From Candidatus Heimdallarchaeum endolithica (lineage in GTDB: Archaea > Asgardarchaeota > Heimdallarchaeia > Heimdallarchaeales > Heimdallarchaeaceae), in contig CP084167.1 in the NCBI GenBank assembly GCA_021513715.1, positions 2,009,943 to 2,073,942 of the forward strand: DNA of 64,000 nucleotides, written 5' to 3'. The translations under genes and the position numbers were made by a program. Below the pieces are notes generated by a model. It was given only the letters and a program-made list of their open reading frames with translations. It searched no databases and was not told the DNA's origin. Below, one piece after another: positions 44,510 to 53,780 of the stretch. Positions within the stretch are counted from its first letter, which is position 1, and each line of letters opens with the position of its first letter.

Positions 44510-44980
44510 ATGAATGTAGATTTTGATATTGATTCCATCCTAGCGCGTTATAATTTTGATTCTAGCGCTTTAATTCAGATTTTGTCCGATGTTCAAGATA
44601 AATATGGTTATCTCCCACGTGAAGTCTTAGAGGACATTTCACAAAAAATTGAAGTCTCTTTAAGTAAAATGTGGGGTGTAATATCTTTTTATGCCTTATT
44701 TAAACTTAAACCTCCTGCCAAATATAACATAACAGTTTGTCAAGGTACAGCATGTCATGTTTCAGGAGCAAAACGCAATCTTGAGTACATTGAATCAAAG
44801 TTAAATCTAAAAGCTGGAGAACATTCTCCTGATGGGAAATACTCTCTTGAAACTGTAGCTTGTATTGGTTCATGTGCTTTAGCCCCAACGATCGTTATCA
44901 ACGGAAAAGTTTATGGCAGAAATACAGTAAAAACAATTGATAAGCTACTTTCGAGATTAGAGGAGGGCGAAAAAAAATGA
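44510..44980 (+). CDS. NuoE-like [2Fe-2S] subunit of a formate dehydrogenase complex
   Basis: 156 aa thioredoxin-like ferredoxin subunit. Helical N-terminus ILSDVQDKYGYLPREVLEDI, then cluster ligands C77 (TVCQGTACHV), C82 and later C118 and C122 (VACIGSCALAPTIVI). Passes electrons to the NuoF-like subunit. Its stop overlaps the next gene's start (ATGA), so they are coupled. Matches the small subunit of NAD(P)-dependent formate dehydrogenases and electron-bifurcating hydrogenases. Confidence 0.9.
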   Translation: MNVDFDIDSILARYNFDSSALIQILSDVQDKYGYLPREVLEDISQKIEVSLSKMWGVISFYALFKLKPPAKYNITVCQGTACHVSGAKRNLEYIESKLNLKAGEHSPDGKYSLETVACIGSCALAPTIVINGKVYGRNTVKTIDKLLSRLEEGEKK

Positions 44981-46917
44981 ATAAATCTAATCATTTTCAT
45001 GATATAACTGAAGAAGCAATATTATATAGCAAGGAGAAACATAATAAAAATAGGATTATTATAGGCTATGGGACTTGTGGTATTGCTGCAGGAGCAGAAG
45101 AAGTTCTGAAAGAAGTGCAACAAGTGCTTCATGAATTAAAAATAGAAGATGTCATTATAGAAAAAACAGGATGTATAGGTTGTTGTTCTTATGAACCTTT
45201 AATGGATATTGAACTAGCTAACTCACCCAGAGTTTCTTATAAAAATGTTAAACCTAAGGAAGTAAAAGAGATAATAGATAAACACTTTGAAGGAGAACTC
45301 AAAAAAGAAAAAGTTTTCTGCATGTTTGATGAACAAGAAAATATTATTCAAAACCAAGAGTCATGGAAATATAATATTCCAGAGATTTACTCTGGACTAC
45401 CAACTTTCAAATCCTTGCCAATGTTAAAGAAACAAAAGAGAATAACGTTAAGAAATGTTGGAATAATTGATCCTGAAAACATCAACGATTACCTTGCTAG
45501 AGGTGGCTACCAAGCCCTTTACAAAACTCTAACTGCTCTTTCTCCCAAAGAGGTTATTGATGAAATCAAATCTTCTGGCCTTCGTGGTCGTGGTGGTGCT
45601 GGTTTTCCTACTGGCGTGAAATGGGAATTCGCATATAATGCAGAACTTTCAAAAACGACTGAAGATAGTATTGAAAAAACTGAAAAATATGTTGTCTGTA
45701 ATGCTGATGAAGGCGACCCTGGAGCTTTCATGGACAGATCTTTGATTGAAGGAGATCCTCATAGTGTAATTGAAGGATTGACTATTGCTGCTTACGCCAT
45801 TGGAGCAACTAAGGGATTTATTTACATCCGAGCTGAATATCCACTTGCTATTAAACGTTTAGAGATTGCACTAAAACAAGCCTACGAAAACCATTTTCTT
45901 GGAGACAACATTTTTGGTACTGATTTTCATTTTTCTATTGAAATCAGAAAAGGAGCTGGTGCTTTTGTTTGTGGAGAAGAAACAGCTTTAATAAACTCTA
46001 TAATGGGATTACGTGGTGAACCTCGTCCCCGTCCTCCTTATCCTGCTGTTTCCGGATTATGGGGTAAACCAACAATTATCAACAATGTTAAGACTCTTGT
46101 CACAGTTCCTGTTATTCTTCTTAATGGCGCTAAATGGTTTAGCAGCATTGGAACAGAAGACACTAAGGGTACTGCTGTTTTTGCTCTTACTGGGGACGTT
46201 AAAAATTCTGGTTTAGTTGAAGTCCCTATGGGTACAACTCTTCGTGAAATCATTTTCGATATCGGTGGAGGTGTCAAAGGGAATAAACAGTTTAAAGCAG
46301 TTCAGACAGGGGGTCCTTCTGGTGGTTGTATTCCTTTTTCGCTAATTGATACTCCAGTTGACTTTGCTTCTCTTAAGAAACTTGGTTCTATTATGGGTTC
46401 CGGAGGCATGATTGTCTGTAGTGAGTCCACTTGTATGGTTGATTTAGCTCGTTATTTCATGACATTTATCGCATCTGAATCTTGTGGAAAATGCACTCCT
46501 TGTCGAGAAGGAACAGTTCGCGCATTAGAAATGCTTGAGAAAATCACATCTGGTGATGCTACAATAGACATTCTTACTGATTTAGAGCAATTATCACTTG
46601 TTATCAAAGATACTGCTCTCTGTGGTTTAGGTCAAACTGCTCCTAATCCTATTTTGTCTACTCTTAAATACTTCAAAGAAGAATATATTGAGCACATTGA
46701 ACAAAAAGTATGTCGAGCAAAGGTTTGTCCTGGATTATTCAATTATGTTATTAATGATGATCTTTGCATTAAATGTGGTGTGTGCCAAAACGTTTGCCCA
46801 GTTGATGCTGTTTTTGGTTCTAAGGAGACTGGTTTTTTCATTGAGAATCGTCTATGTATCTCTTGCAATGCATGTTTTGAGCGTTGTCCAAAGAGAGCAA
46901 TTGAGAAGGTGAATTAA
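44977..46917 (+). CDS. NuoF-like flavoprotein subunit of a formate dehydrogenase complex
   Basis: 646 aa. N-terminal ~110 residues are a thioredoxin-like [2Fe-2S] domain (GYGTCGIAAGAEEVL, GCIGCCSYEPL); then the NuoF FMN/NAD domain (SSGLRGRGGAGFPTGVKW, NADEGDPGAFMDR, CGEETALINSIMG) with the [4Fe-4S] motif SCGKCTPCREG; the C-terminus adds two [4Fe-4S] ferredoxin clusters (CIKCGVCQNVCPV, CISCNACFERCP). This domain order matches HydB/HndC and bifurcating formate dehydrogenases. It should hold the NAD(P) and flavin site of the complex. Confidence 0.92.
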   Translation: MNKSNHFHDITEEAILYSKEKHNKNRIIIGYGTCGIAAGAEEVLKEVQQVLHELKIEDVIIEKTGCIGCCSYEPLMDIELANSPRVSYKNVKPKEVKEIIDKHFEGELKKEKVFCMFDEQENIIQNQESWKYNIPEIYSGLPTFKSLPMLKKQKRITLRNVGIIDPENINDYLARGGYQALYKTLTALSPKEVIDEIKSSGLRGRGGAGFPTGVKWEFAYNAELSKTTEDSIEKTEKYVVCNADEGDPGAFMDRSLIEGDPHSVIEGLTIAAYAIGATKGFIYIRAEYPLAIKRLEIALKQAYENHFLGDNIFGTDFHFSIEIRKGAGAFVCGEETALINSIMGLRGEPRPRPPYPAVSGLWGKPTIINNVKTLVTVPVILLNGAKWFSSIGTEDTKGTAVFALTGDVKNSGLVEVPMGTTLREIIFDIGGGVKGNKQFKAVQTGGPSGGCIPFSLIDTPVDFASLKKLGSIMGSGGMIVCSESTCMVDLARYFMTFIASESCGKCTPCREGTVRALEMLEKITSGDATIDILTDLEQLSLVIKDTALCGLGQTAPNPILSTLKYFKEEYIEHIEQKVCRAKVCPGLFNYVINDDLCIKCGVCQNVCPVDAVFGSKETGFFIENRLCISCNACFERCPKRAIEKVN

Positions 46918-46918
46918 A

Positions 46919-49630
46919 ATGTCAGAAGAAAAAATTTCTATTATTGTTGATGGTCAAAAAATCTTATGTAAAAAGGATGACACATATCTTTCAGCTATCA
47001 CCCGTGCAGGAATAGAGATCCCTACTTTGTGTCATATGGAAGAATTAAAACCGTCCGGTGCCTGTCGTATTTGTGTTATTGAGGTTGAAGGAGCGCCTAA
47101 TTTAGTTGCTGCTTGCGTCACACCAGTTCGTCCTAATGCAGTGGTTACTACCTATAATGAACGAATTCATCGTGCGCGTCAAACTAATATTGAATTACTT
47201 CTTCGCTCGCACCCATTAAACTGTATAGTGTGTAATAAAAATGGTGTTTGCACTCTACAAAAACTAGCCTATCAGTATGTTCCAAAGAGTCGCTTAAGTA
47301 AACTAGAGGGTAAAAAACCAACTACAGACCTAGCAGAAGTGAATGAATTTTTTGTGCTCAATTATTCCGCCTGTATCCGTTGTCAGCTTTGTGTTCGTGT
47401 TGCAGATGAGATACAAGTATGCAATGTTCTTTCCATGCAGGACAGAGGTTTTGATATCTATCCTAGTGCTGGTTTTGGTAGAAGTTTTGAAGAAGCAGGG
47501 TGTGTCGCTTGTGGGAATTGTGTAGAAGTCTGTCCAGTTGGAGCACTAGTTAGCAAATCTATCAAAACTACAAAAAGTCGGTCTTATGAATTAAAGAAAA
47601 CAGTAACAACATGTACTTACTGTGGAGTTGGTTGTCAACTAGAGATATTAGTAGATCCAAAACAAAACAAGATTGTTAACGTTCAATCACATAGAGACAG
47701 CATAAATGGGTTATCACTTTGTGTGAAAGGGAGATATGGATGGAATTATGTCCATCATCAAGACAGAATAAATACTCCATTAATTAAGAAGGATGGAAAA
47801 TTTGTAGAATCTAGCTGGGAAGAAGCTTTCGATCTTATTGAAAAGCAATTCAAGAAAATTATTAGTGAATCGGGCCCTGATTCTCTTGCTTTTCTAACTT
47901 CTGCCAAATGTACAAATGAGGAGAATTATTTGATGCAGAAGCTTTCCCGTGCAGCTATTGGAACAAACAATATTGATCACTGTGCGCGCCTTTGTCATGC
48001 TTCTACAGTCACTGGACTTGTCAAAGCTTTTGGCTCTGGAGCGATGACAAATAGTATTTCTGATTTAACTAATGATGCTGAAGTTATCTTTATTATTGGA
48101 AGCAATACAACAGAGGCGCACCCAGTAATAGGGACAAAAATTAAGCAAGCTGTTAAAAATGGCAAAACAAAATTAATTGTTGCTGACCCTCGTAAGATTG
48201 AACTATCAGATTATGCTGAAGTTTATATGTCTCAAAGACCAGGTAGCGATGTTGCTCTTATCAATGCTATGATCAAGTACATTATTGATGAAGGGTTATA
48301 TGATGAAGCGTTTATTAAACAAAGGACAGAAGACTTTGAGAAATTAAAAGAAAACATTAGCAAAATAGACTTTTCCTCCCTCTGTAAGATTGCTAATGTT
48401 GAAGAAGAAGAAGTAAAAAAAGCTGCATCACTTTATGCTACTGCAAAAACTGCAGCCATAATTTATGCTATGGGTATTACCCAACATACAACAGGGACAG
48501 ATAATGTTCTAAGTCTAGCTAATTTGGCTATGATAACTGGAAATGTTGGAAAACCAGGTACTGGAGTTAACCCGTTACGTGGTCAAAACAATGTTCAAGG
48601 AGCTTGTGATCTGGGAGGATTACCTGATGTTTTCCCTGGTTATCAAAAAGTAACTAATGAAGAGAACATCAAGAAATTCAAAGATTTTTGGGGAGTAGAT
48701 AAGCTTGATAACAAAGAAGGATTAACCGTTGTTGAAATAATGAACGAAGCCCATAAAGGAAATATTAGAGGAATCTACATCATGGGTGAAAATCCAGTCA
48801 TTAGTGACCCAAATGTTAACCATGTTAGAGAAGCTCTTGAAAAGGTGGAATTCTTAGTTGTTCAAGATTTATTTATTACTGAAACTGCAAAATATGCAGA
48901 CGTTATTCTTCCAGGACAGTCTTTTGCTGAAAAAGACGGTACTTACACCAATACAGAAAGAAGGGTACAGAGAGTTCGAAAAGCTATAGAAACAGAAGGA
49001 AGTAGATTGCCTGATTGGAAAATATTAGAGATTATGCTTAACCGTTTTGGAATTGAAAAACACTATAACTCTCCGAGTGAGATAATGGATGAAATTGCTC
49101 AAGTAACCCCAATCTATGGAGGAATTAGTTATGAAAGGTTAGAAAATAGAGGTCTACAGTGGCCATGTCCATCAAGTGATCACCCTGGTACTCCTATATT
49201 ACACAAGGATAAATTCTCTAGAGGAAAAGGAAAATTCCACACTATAAATTACTTGGACCCAGACGAACTTCCTGATGACGAGTATCCTCTAATTTTAACC
49301 ACAGGCCGTAATTTATTCCATTTTCATACTGGAGAGATGACACATAGAGTTGCAGGAATTCACCAACGTAAACCAATCGAAAAAAGTGAAATAAACGTTA
49401 AAGATGCAAAGAAATTAGGAATAAAAACTGGTGATAAGGTCATCATTGAATCAAGGAGAGGTAAAGTACTAACAGAAGTAAAAGTCACTGACAGGATTAA
49501 GGAAGGAGTCGTTTTCATGACTTTCCACTTTAAAGATTCAGCTGCTAATCTCCTAACAAATGATGCCCTTGATCCTCTTTCAAAAATACCAGAACTCAAA
49601 GTATGTGCAGTAAAGGTAACAAAAAAATAG
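46919..49630 (+). CDS. Formate dehydrogenase catalytic subunit (Mo/W-bis-MGD, NuoG-like N-terminus)
   Basis: 903 aa. N-terminal [2Fe-2S] domain (C38, C49, C52, C66), a His-Cys [4Fe-4S] site (H98, C102, C105, C111), two ferredoxin clusters (around 152-168 and 195-205), then the FdhF-like catalytic domain with its own [4Fe-4S] ligands C232, C235, C239 and C268. The active-site residue that binds the metal is a cysteine, C359, followed by H360 (DHCARLCHASTVTG), not selenocysteine. Together with the two preceding genes it forms an NAD(P)-linked, probably ferredoxin-coupled formate dehydrogenase. Starts 2 bp after the NuoF-like stop. Confidence 0.9.
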   Translation: MSEEKISIIVDGQKILCKKDDTYLSAITRAGIEIPTLCHMEELKPSGACRICVIEVEGAPNLVAACVTPVRPNAVVTTYNERIHRARQTNIELLLRSHPLNCIVCNKNGVCTLQKLAYQYVPKSRLSKLEGKKPTTDLAEVNEFFVLNYSACIRCQLCVRVADEIQVCNVLSMQDRGFDIYPSAGFGRSFEEAGCVACGNCVEVCPVGALVSKSIKTTKSRSYELKKTVTTCTYCGVGCQLEILVDPKQNKIVNVQSHRDSINGLSLCVKGRYGWNYVHHQDRINTPLIKKDGKFVESSWEEAFDLIEKQFKKIISESGPDSLAFLTSAKCTNEENYLMQKLSRAAIGTNNIDHCARLCHASTVTGLVKAFGSGAMTNSISDLTNDAEVIFIIGSNTTEAHPVIGTKIKQAVKNGKTKLIVADPRKIELSDYAEVYMSQRPGSDVALINAMIKYIIDEGLYDEAFIKQRTEDFEKLKENISKIDFSSLCKIANVEEEEVKKAASLYATAKTAAIIYAMGITQHTTGTDNVLSLANLAMITGNVGKPGTGVNPLRGQNNVQGACDLGGLPDVFPGYQKVTNEENIKKFKDFWGVDKLDNKEGLTVVEIMNEAHKGNIRGIYIMGENPVISDPNVNHVREALEKVEFLVVQDLFITETAKYADVILPGQSFAEKDGTYTNTERRVQRVRKAIETEGSRLPDWKILEIMLNRFGIEKHYNSPSEIMDEIAQVTPIYGGISYERLENRGLQWPCPSSDHPGTPILHKDKFSRGKGKFHTINYLDPDELPDDEYPLILTTGRNLFHFHTGEMTHRVAGIHQRKPIEKSEINVKDAKKLGIKTGDKVIIESRRGKVLTEVKVTDRIKEGVVFMTFHFKDSAANLLTNDALDPLSKIPELKVCAVKVTKK

Positions 49631-49633
49631 GCT

Positions 49634-50629
49634 TTATTTCTTTTTAATACCTAGTTTTTTCTTTAATTTTTTTATTTCAGTATCAATTTCATCAGAAACC
49701 TTATTCTGCAAACTATATGACAAATCTTGTAGCGCATGTAATCCTAGGAAGGGGATATTGTTTTCCATCCAATATTTATATTCTGACTCTAGTGTTAAGT
49801 TGACATATTGAGAAAAGAGGTCAAATTCGAAAATTTGATTATTAAATAAGTACTTCGCCACTAAGAATGCTAAGAAGAAGTGCCTTTTTTCAATTAAATG
49901 ATGAATCCACTCTTTAGGATTATTATTTAATTCATAGCTATCAAGAGGTTCAAAATTTTTTCTTTCTATAATTTTAGATTTAGGTAATAAATAATCCTCT
50001 TTTTCTAAAGAAAAGTTTGAAATATTTAATCTTGGAGTATTAACATTTAAAAAAAACCTATATTCAAGAGTATTCATATCAATTATTTTTGTTGCATCAT
50101 AAAGCCTGATTCTAGGAGCTAAACGAATAAATACATCAGCTCTACTTAAACCAAAAGAAAAAATAAAAGATGGAGGAACTGCGTAATCTTCAGCATATAG
50201 AGCAAGCAGTGGTTCAATCAACCCATTTTCATAAATAAGTATCGTTACTCCCTCTTTTATTGTCTCTAACTGTCTTAACAGCCTCACATCAAGGTGGGGA
50301 CGATCACAGGGAACAAATTGTATCGAGGTTTTTGGTAATAATTTTAATAGTACAGATGCTATCCCCTTTCCTACACCAATAAAATTAATTTTTTTGTTAT
50401 CTTCAACAAATCCAATATTATCTCTTTTTAGGAGAGGTTTTAATATACCCTCATATTTTATTTTCCTTTTATGGTTGTTTAAGGATACAATAACATTGTC
50501 ATAATTATTAATTCCATCTTCTACTATTTTAAAAAGCAAAGGCTTGGCATTTATGTCCATTAATGCTTTATCTATAAGTTCTCCTTTCTGCTTGTACCTT
50601 TTCGAATCACCACCAGATAAGACAGCCAA
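49634..50629 (-). CDS. MobA-like nucleotidyltransferase with C-terminal extension
   Basis: 331 aa. The first ~190 residues resemble MobA, which attaches GMP to molybdopterin: VLSGGDSKRYKQKGE (nucleotide loop), a lysine in LIDKALMDINAKPLL, QFVPCDRPHLDVRLL (D-x-P motif), and LIEPLLALY. That role fits the neighbouring Mo/W formate dehydrogenase. The C-terminal 140 residues are not recognised. The start is a TTG; upstream codons stay open without ATG, so the exact N-terminus is unsure. Converges with fdhA 4 bp apart. Confidence 0.72.
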   Translation of the reverse strand: MAVLSGGDSKRYKQKGELIDKALMDINAKPLLFKIVEDGINNYDNVIVSLNNHKRKIKYEGILKPLLKRDNIGFVEDNKKINFIGVGKGIASVLLKLLPKTSIQFVPCDRPHLDVRLLRQLETIKEGVTILIYENGLIEPLLALYAEDYAVPPSFIFSFGLSRADVFIRLAPRIRLYDATKIIDMNTLEYRFFLNVNTPRLNISNFSLEKEDYLLPKSKIIERKNFEPLDSYELNNNPKEWIHHLIEKRHFFLAFLVAKYLFNNQIFEFDLFSQYVNLTLESEYKYWMENNIPFLGLHALQDLSYSLQNKVSDEIDTEIKKLKKKLGIKKK

Positions 50630-51205
50630 ACTTACCTGTATGTAAATTACCTCCTAATAAAAAATAGGTTAGTATCAGCTTTTTAATTATTTCTCCTTTT
50701 AAAAAAATGAAAAGTCTACATTAAAAGTCTATTAACAAAAGTTCTTTGATGTTTAATATTTAACTTTTCTCGAGAAATAGTTGTTATACAAAACAGAATA
50801 AAAATAATCAACATGAAACATAATGACTTTAGAGCAATAGGTTAAAAATATAGATAAAAACGTATTTTTGCTTATTTTTCTATTCACAAAATATAATATA
50901 ATATATAATAATTATTATCTAAGACTTAAAAGTTTTTTATAACTATCAATCCAAACCTTGAATTTAAGGAAGATATAATCTAAAGTAATAATTGGGAACA
51001 TAATCTTAGAAGCAGCTTAGATGGCTTTAGCTAGACACAATTAAAATGTTCCGACAAAAAACCTAATACTATGTATGGTGTTTTTATTAACTAGTAAAAA
51101 TTTTTATAGTTGTAAGTAAAAGGTTATATGAAAGTGATAGCACTATCAAAAATGATAGTAATTGAATGATAGCCGAAATAAAAAAATCAAAAAAGATGAA
51201 AAAGA
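50630..51205. other. Gene-free stretch upstream of the HTH gene
   Basis: About 576 bp, very AT-rich (ATATAATATATAATAATTAT around 50890-50912). No credible ORF. It ends with the TGATAG motif cluster (51135-51172), and would carry the promoters of the HTH gene and of the MobA-like gene. Confidence 0.55.
51135..51172 (+). promoter_or_regulatory. TGATAG/CTATCA motif cluster upstream of the HTH gene (possible operator)
   Basis: TGATAG occurs at 51135-51140, 51153-51158 and 51167-51172, with the inverted copy CTATCA at 51143-51148, so the first two form a palindrome with a 2-bp spacer. The cluster lies 35-70 bp before the HTH start codon, within promoter distance. The same motif, inverted, is repeated downstream of the gene. 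Confidence 0.6.
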
Positions 51206-51802
51206 ATGTTACAAGGTCAAGAGCGATGGGATAAGATAGAAGAATTAAAAAAACAAGGATTTACATATTCAGAAATCGCCCCCATTATAGGCCTTGGTTC
51301 AGGAAAAGCTGTTAGTGTTTGGGTTGCGCGTAACAGAAGCAAGTATGAAAGTGGGAAAAGTCAACCACGTAAAAAAAGAACTGAAAGAGTTAAACGTTTT
51401 CCACAGGTATATGATGAAAAACAAATTTATAATCTTCATAAAGAAGAGATCGAGAAAGGAGAAAGTTTGGATATCAGCCAATTTAATAATGAAGATATAG
51501 AAACTTTTCTTATATCCATCCTCAACTTATGTGATGTCGATGTAACGAAATTTCACATTCACAAAGATGAAGAAAATGAACGTTGGACAGTAGGCATTCT
51601 TGCAGAACTCAAGAGTCGTAATAAAACTATTTTCCCATATAGCGTTAGAATACGGACAACAGCAGCTATAGGAAAATATCTTCCAGAACTTAAAGATCAG
51701 GAAGAGATAGAGAAAAAAAGAGTTATTGCCTCTAAGATCAAGTCAGTTGCTCAAGAAGTAGAAATTTTAAGTGCAGCAATGGGAGAAAATAATACAGAGT
51801 AG
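51206..51802 (+). CDS. Helix-turn-helix DNA-binding protein of unknown family
   Basis: 198 aa. The first 40 residues carry a helix-turn-helix of the kind found in terminase small subunits and resolvases (RWDKIEELKKQGFTYSEIAP, then GSGKAVSVWVARN). A basic linker (SQPRKKRTERVKR) follows; the remaining ~130 residues form an unrecognised alpha/beta domain. No catalytic motif is seen. Its gene is bracketed by copies of TGATAG/CTATCA, which it may bind. ATG at 51206; free-standing. Confidence 0.7.
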   Translation: MLQGQERWDKIEELKKQGFTYSEIAPIIGLGSGKAVSVWVARNRSKYESGKSQPRKKRTERVKRFPQVYDEKQIYNLHKEEIEKGESLDISQFNNEDIETFLISILNLCDVDVTKFHIHKDEENERWTVGILAELKSRNKTIFPYSVRIRTTAAIGKYLPELKDQEEIEKKRVIASKIKSVAQEVEILSAAMGENNTE

Positions 51803-51974
51803 AAGTGAGCATAAAAGAGAAAATAGCACATTTAGGAAGAACAAACCTTTGTTATTACTTAAAAAGCGATATCAGTATGTTTTTTTGCAGAATTTACTCT
51901 AATTAAGTTATAAGAATAAATTTCAACAGATAGGTCATTTTTTTCTATGAAGTTAATGTAAAACTTAAAAAACA

Positions 51975-52016
51975 CTATCACTATCACTACCACTATCACA
52001 ATTACTATCACTATCG
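51975..52016. repeat. CTATCA hexamer array in a strict 6-bp register
   Basis: From 51975 to 52016, seven consecutive hexamers read CTATCA, CTATCA, CTACCA, CTATCA, CAATTA, CTATCA, CTATCG. Six of seven match the consensus with at most one change and the register is kept across the one degenerate unit. It lies about 170 bp downstream of the HTH gene, in the 267-bp gap before the next gene. The reverse complement TGATAG is the motif upstream of the HTH gene. Confidence 0.75.
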
Positions 52017-52069
52017 AATGATAAAAAATATTAGGAAAACTGTAATAAAAAAAAGAAAAAAGATAAGAA

Positions 52070-52963
52070 CTAATCTAGTTTTGTCCCACAAGATATACAA
52101 AACTTATCTTGTATCTCATTCTTTGCTCCACAGTTAGGGCAAAACTTGGCTTGAACTACATCTTGTGTCGACAATGATTCGGAAGGTTGTGAAGGAACTG
52201 AAGAGGGAGGTACAGAAGAGGGATCTTGACCAGGAGTTTCTGTTGGAGGTTGTGAAGGAACTACGCCTAGTGGTGCTACTAAAAGAATATCCCTTTCTAG
52301 ATCCTTCAACCCTATTATTAAAAGGATAAAACCAACTAGAGACAACAACCCGCTAACGCCGAACATGGCAATACCGGTAATAAACTGCATTATATTAGCA
52401 ATTATTGTAAAAGCCACTGCAATGAATAATTTTTTAGATGCTGGCTTAGCAAATCTACCTTGTTTCCTTAAATCTTCGAATGTATCGTAGATAAAATAGA
52501 AACCAGCAGCTAATGAGAAAGAACTTAAAAGTGAGAGTATCTTTCCAAAAGTTCCAGGGATAAAGCTTAAAACATAACAGACAATATAACCATAAATACC
52601 AAAACTAACATTTTTTGTATTTTTTAGGGATTGATCTAAATTTGCAAATTCTGAAAAACCACTTCCGAGTCTGTAATATTGCACTAATATCATAATTATA
52701 ACAACAATATAGGCCAAGGCAAGCAACAAGATGAAAATGCCCAAAATTATTAGAGGCCCAAACATTACGCCGACTAATGAATATGGATTGTTTGGGTCAA
52801 CAGTCATTTCACTTCCTAACGCAATAACCAATATAATAATTGCAAGGATCAATAGTATAAAAGACAGCACAACAACAGCTAAAAGTAATTTAGCTATTTT
52901 TCCTGAACTTTCAGATATTTTTCTTTTTGATAATTCAAAAGGATTTACTTGTGTTTGATACAT
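52070..52963 (-). CDS. Multi-pass membrane protein with C-terminal zinc ribbon
   Basis: 297 aa. Six or so membrane helices (about residues 25-50, 65-92, 115-130, 133-150, 170-192 and 196-212), then a Pro/Ser/Gln linker (about 225-265) and a C-terminal zinc ribbon with C-x2-C pairs (KFCPNCGAKNE, KFCISCGTKLD). The zinc ribbon should face the cytoplasm or be a protein-interaction tag. The family is not recognised. ATG at 52961-52963. Confidence 0.7.
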   Translation of the reverse strand: MYQTQVNPFELSKRKISESSGKIAKLLLAVVVLSFILLILAIIILVIALGSEMTVDPNNPYSLVGVMFGPLIILGIFILLLALAYIVVIIMILVQYYRLGSGFSEFANLDQSLKNTKNVSFGIYGYIVCYVLSFIPGTFGKILSLLSSFSLAAGFYFIYDTFEDLRKQGRFAKPASKKLFIAVAFTIIANIMQFITGIAMFGVSGLLSLVGFILLIIGLKDLERDILLVAPLGVVPSQPPTETPGQDPSSVPPSSVPSQPSESLSTQDVVQAKFCPNCGAKNEIQDKFCISCGTKLD

Positions 52964-53136
52964 TTAAACACCAAAACATATAAGTTTATTCTAGTTAATA
53001 AATGTGTCTCAATAATTATCTGAAAGTTTATTATTCAACAACTAATAAAGGTTAAAGTGCAAAAATTATAAAGAATGAAGTCAATAGAAACAATAGAATA
53101 ATAAAAAATAAAATTAGACACAAATAATAAACTTTT

Positions 53137-53637
53137 TTATTTTTGTATATTTTCCTTCACAATGTCATTTTGCTCTTTCTGTACTTCATTTCTTTTCTCT
53201 TCTAAGTCTTTTGTTGCATAGACTTTAGTTGGAAATTGTTCGTTTCGTGAGTCTCCCACATGTCCAACTAAATCAGAAACGATATATTTTTGCTGCACAG
53301 TTTTATGTAAATCACCAATATTGTCTTCTGTTAATTGTTGCAATCTACTTCGGATGCCCACACGTTCTCCTGAAGATAACAAGAATCCAGACCTACTTAT
53401 AGTATCTGCTTGTCTTCTTGCAGTTCTTTGAGCTACCAAACCTAAACTTTTTGCAAATATTAGGTTCCACTCGTTTCTATTCCTATTAAAAATCAACAAA
53501 CCATCAACACCTACGCTATCTAAACTTGCACTTATTTCATCGGGAGAACCTTGTGTTATCGATTTGAATTTCTTTTGATCCGTAGGTTCTTTAAATTCCC
53601 TTACAGAGTGATCATAAATGAGATAAACATGTTCCAT
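53137..53637 (-). CDS. Soluble protein of unknown function
   Basis: 166 aa, no recognised domain. The N-terminal half looks alpha/beta (HVYLIYDHSVREFK, VGVDGLLIFNRNRNEWNLIF) and the rest is helical with an arginine-rich RTARRQADTISRSGFLL segment and a charged C-terminal helix. Monocistronic with an ATG at 53635-53637; neighbours on both sides are membrane proteins, so it may serve them. Confidence 0.6.
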   Translation of the reverse strand: MEHVYLIYDHSVREFKEPTDQKKFKSITQGSPDEISASLDSVGVDGLLIFNRNRNEWNLIFAKSLGLVAQRTARRQADTISRSGFLLSSGERVGIRSRLQQLTEDNIGDLHKTVQQKYIVSDLVGHVGDSRNEQFPTKVYATKDLEEKRNEVQKEQNDIVKENIQK

Positions 53638-53780
53638 ACTAACACCTAAAAGATACTATATTATGACTGATTTATTTTTTATTAAAAAATTTCCTCACTA
53701 GGCAACATAAAATTTTTGGAATAAAATAAAAAAGCAGAAAAATAAGTTTACAATTTAAAATAGTAAAAAAAAGAAAAAAA

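Noticed and set aside
46919..49630. Selenocysteine formate dehydrogenase
   Set aside because: The metal-ligand position is Cys (CARLCH) and no in-frame TGA interrupts the gene.
51975..52016. Simple microsatellite
   Set aside because: Slippage alone could give CTATCA copies, but the same motif also occurs upstream of the adjacent HTH gene in a palindromic layout, so I kept it as a possible binding array.
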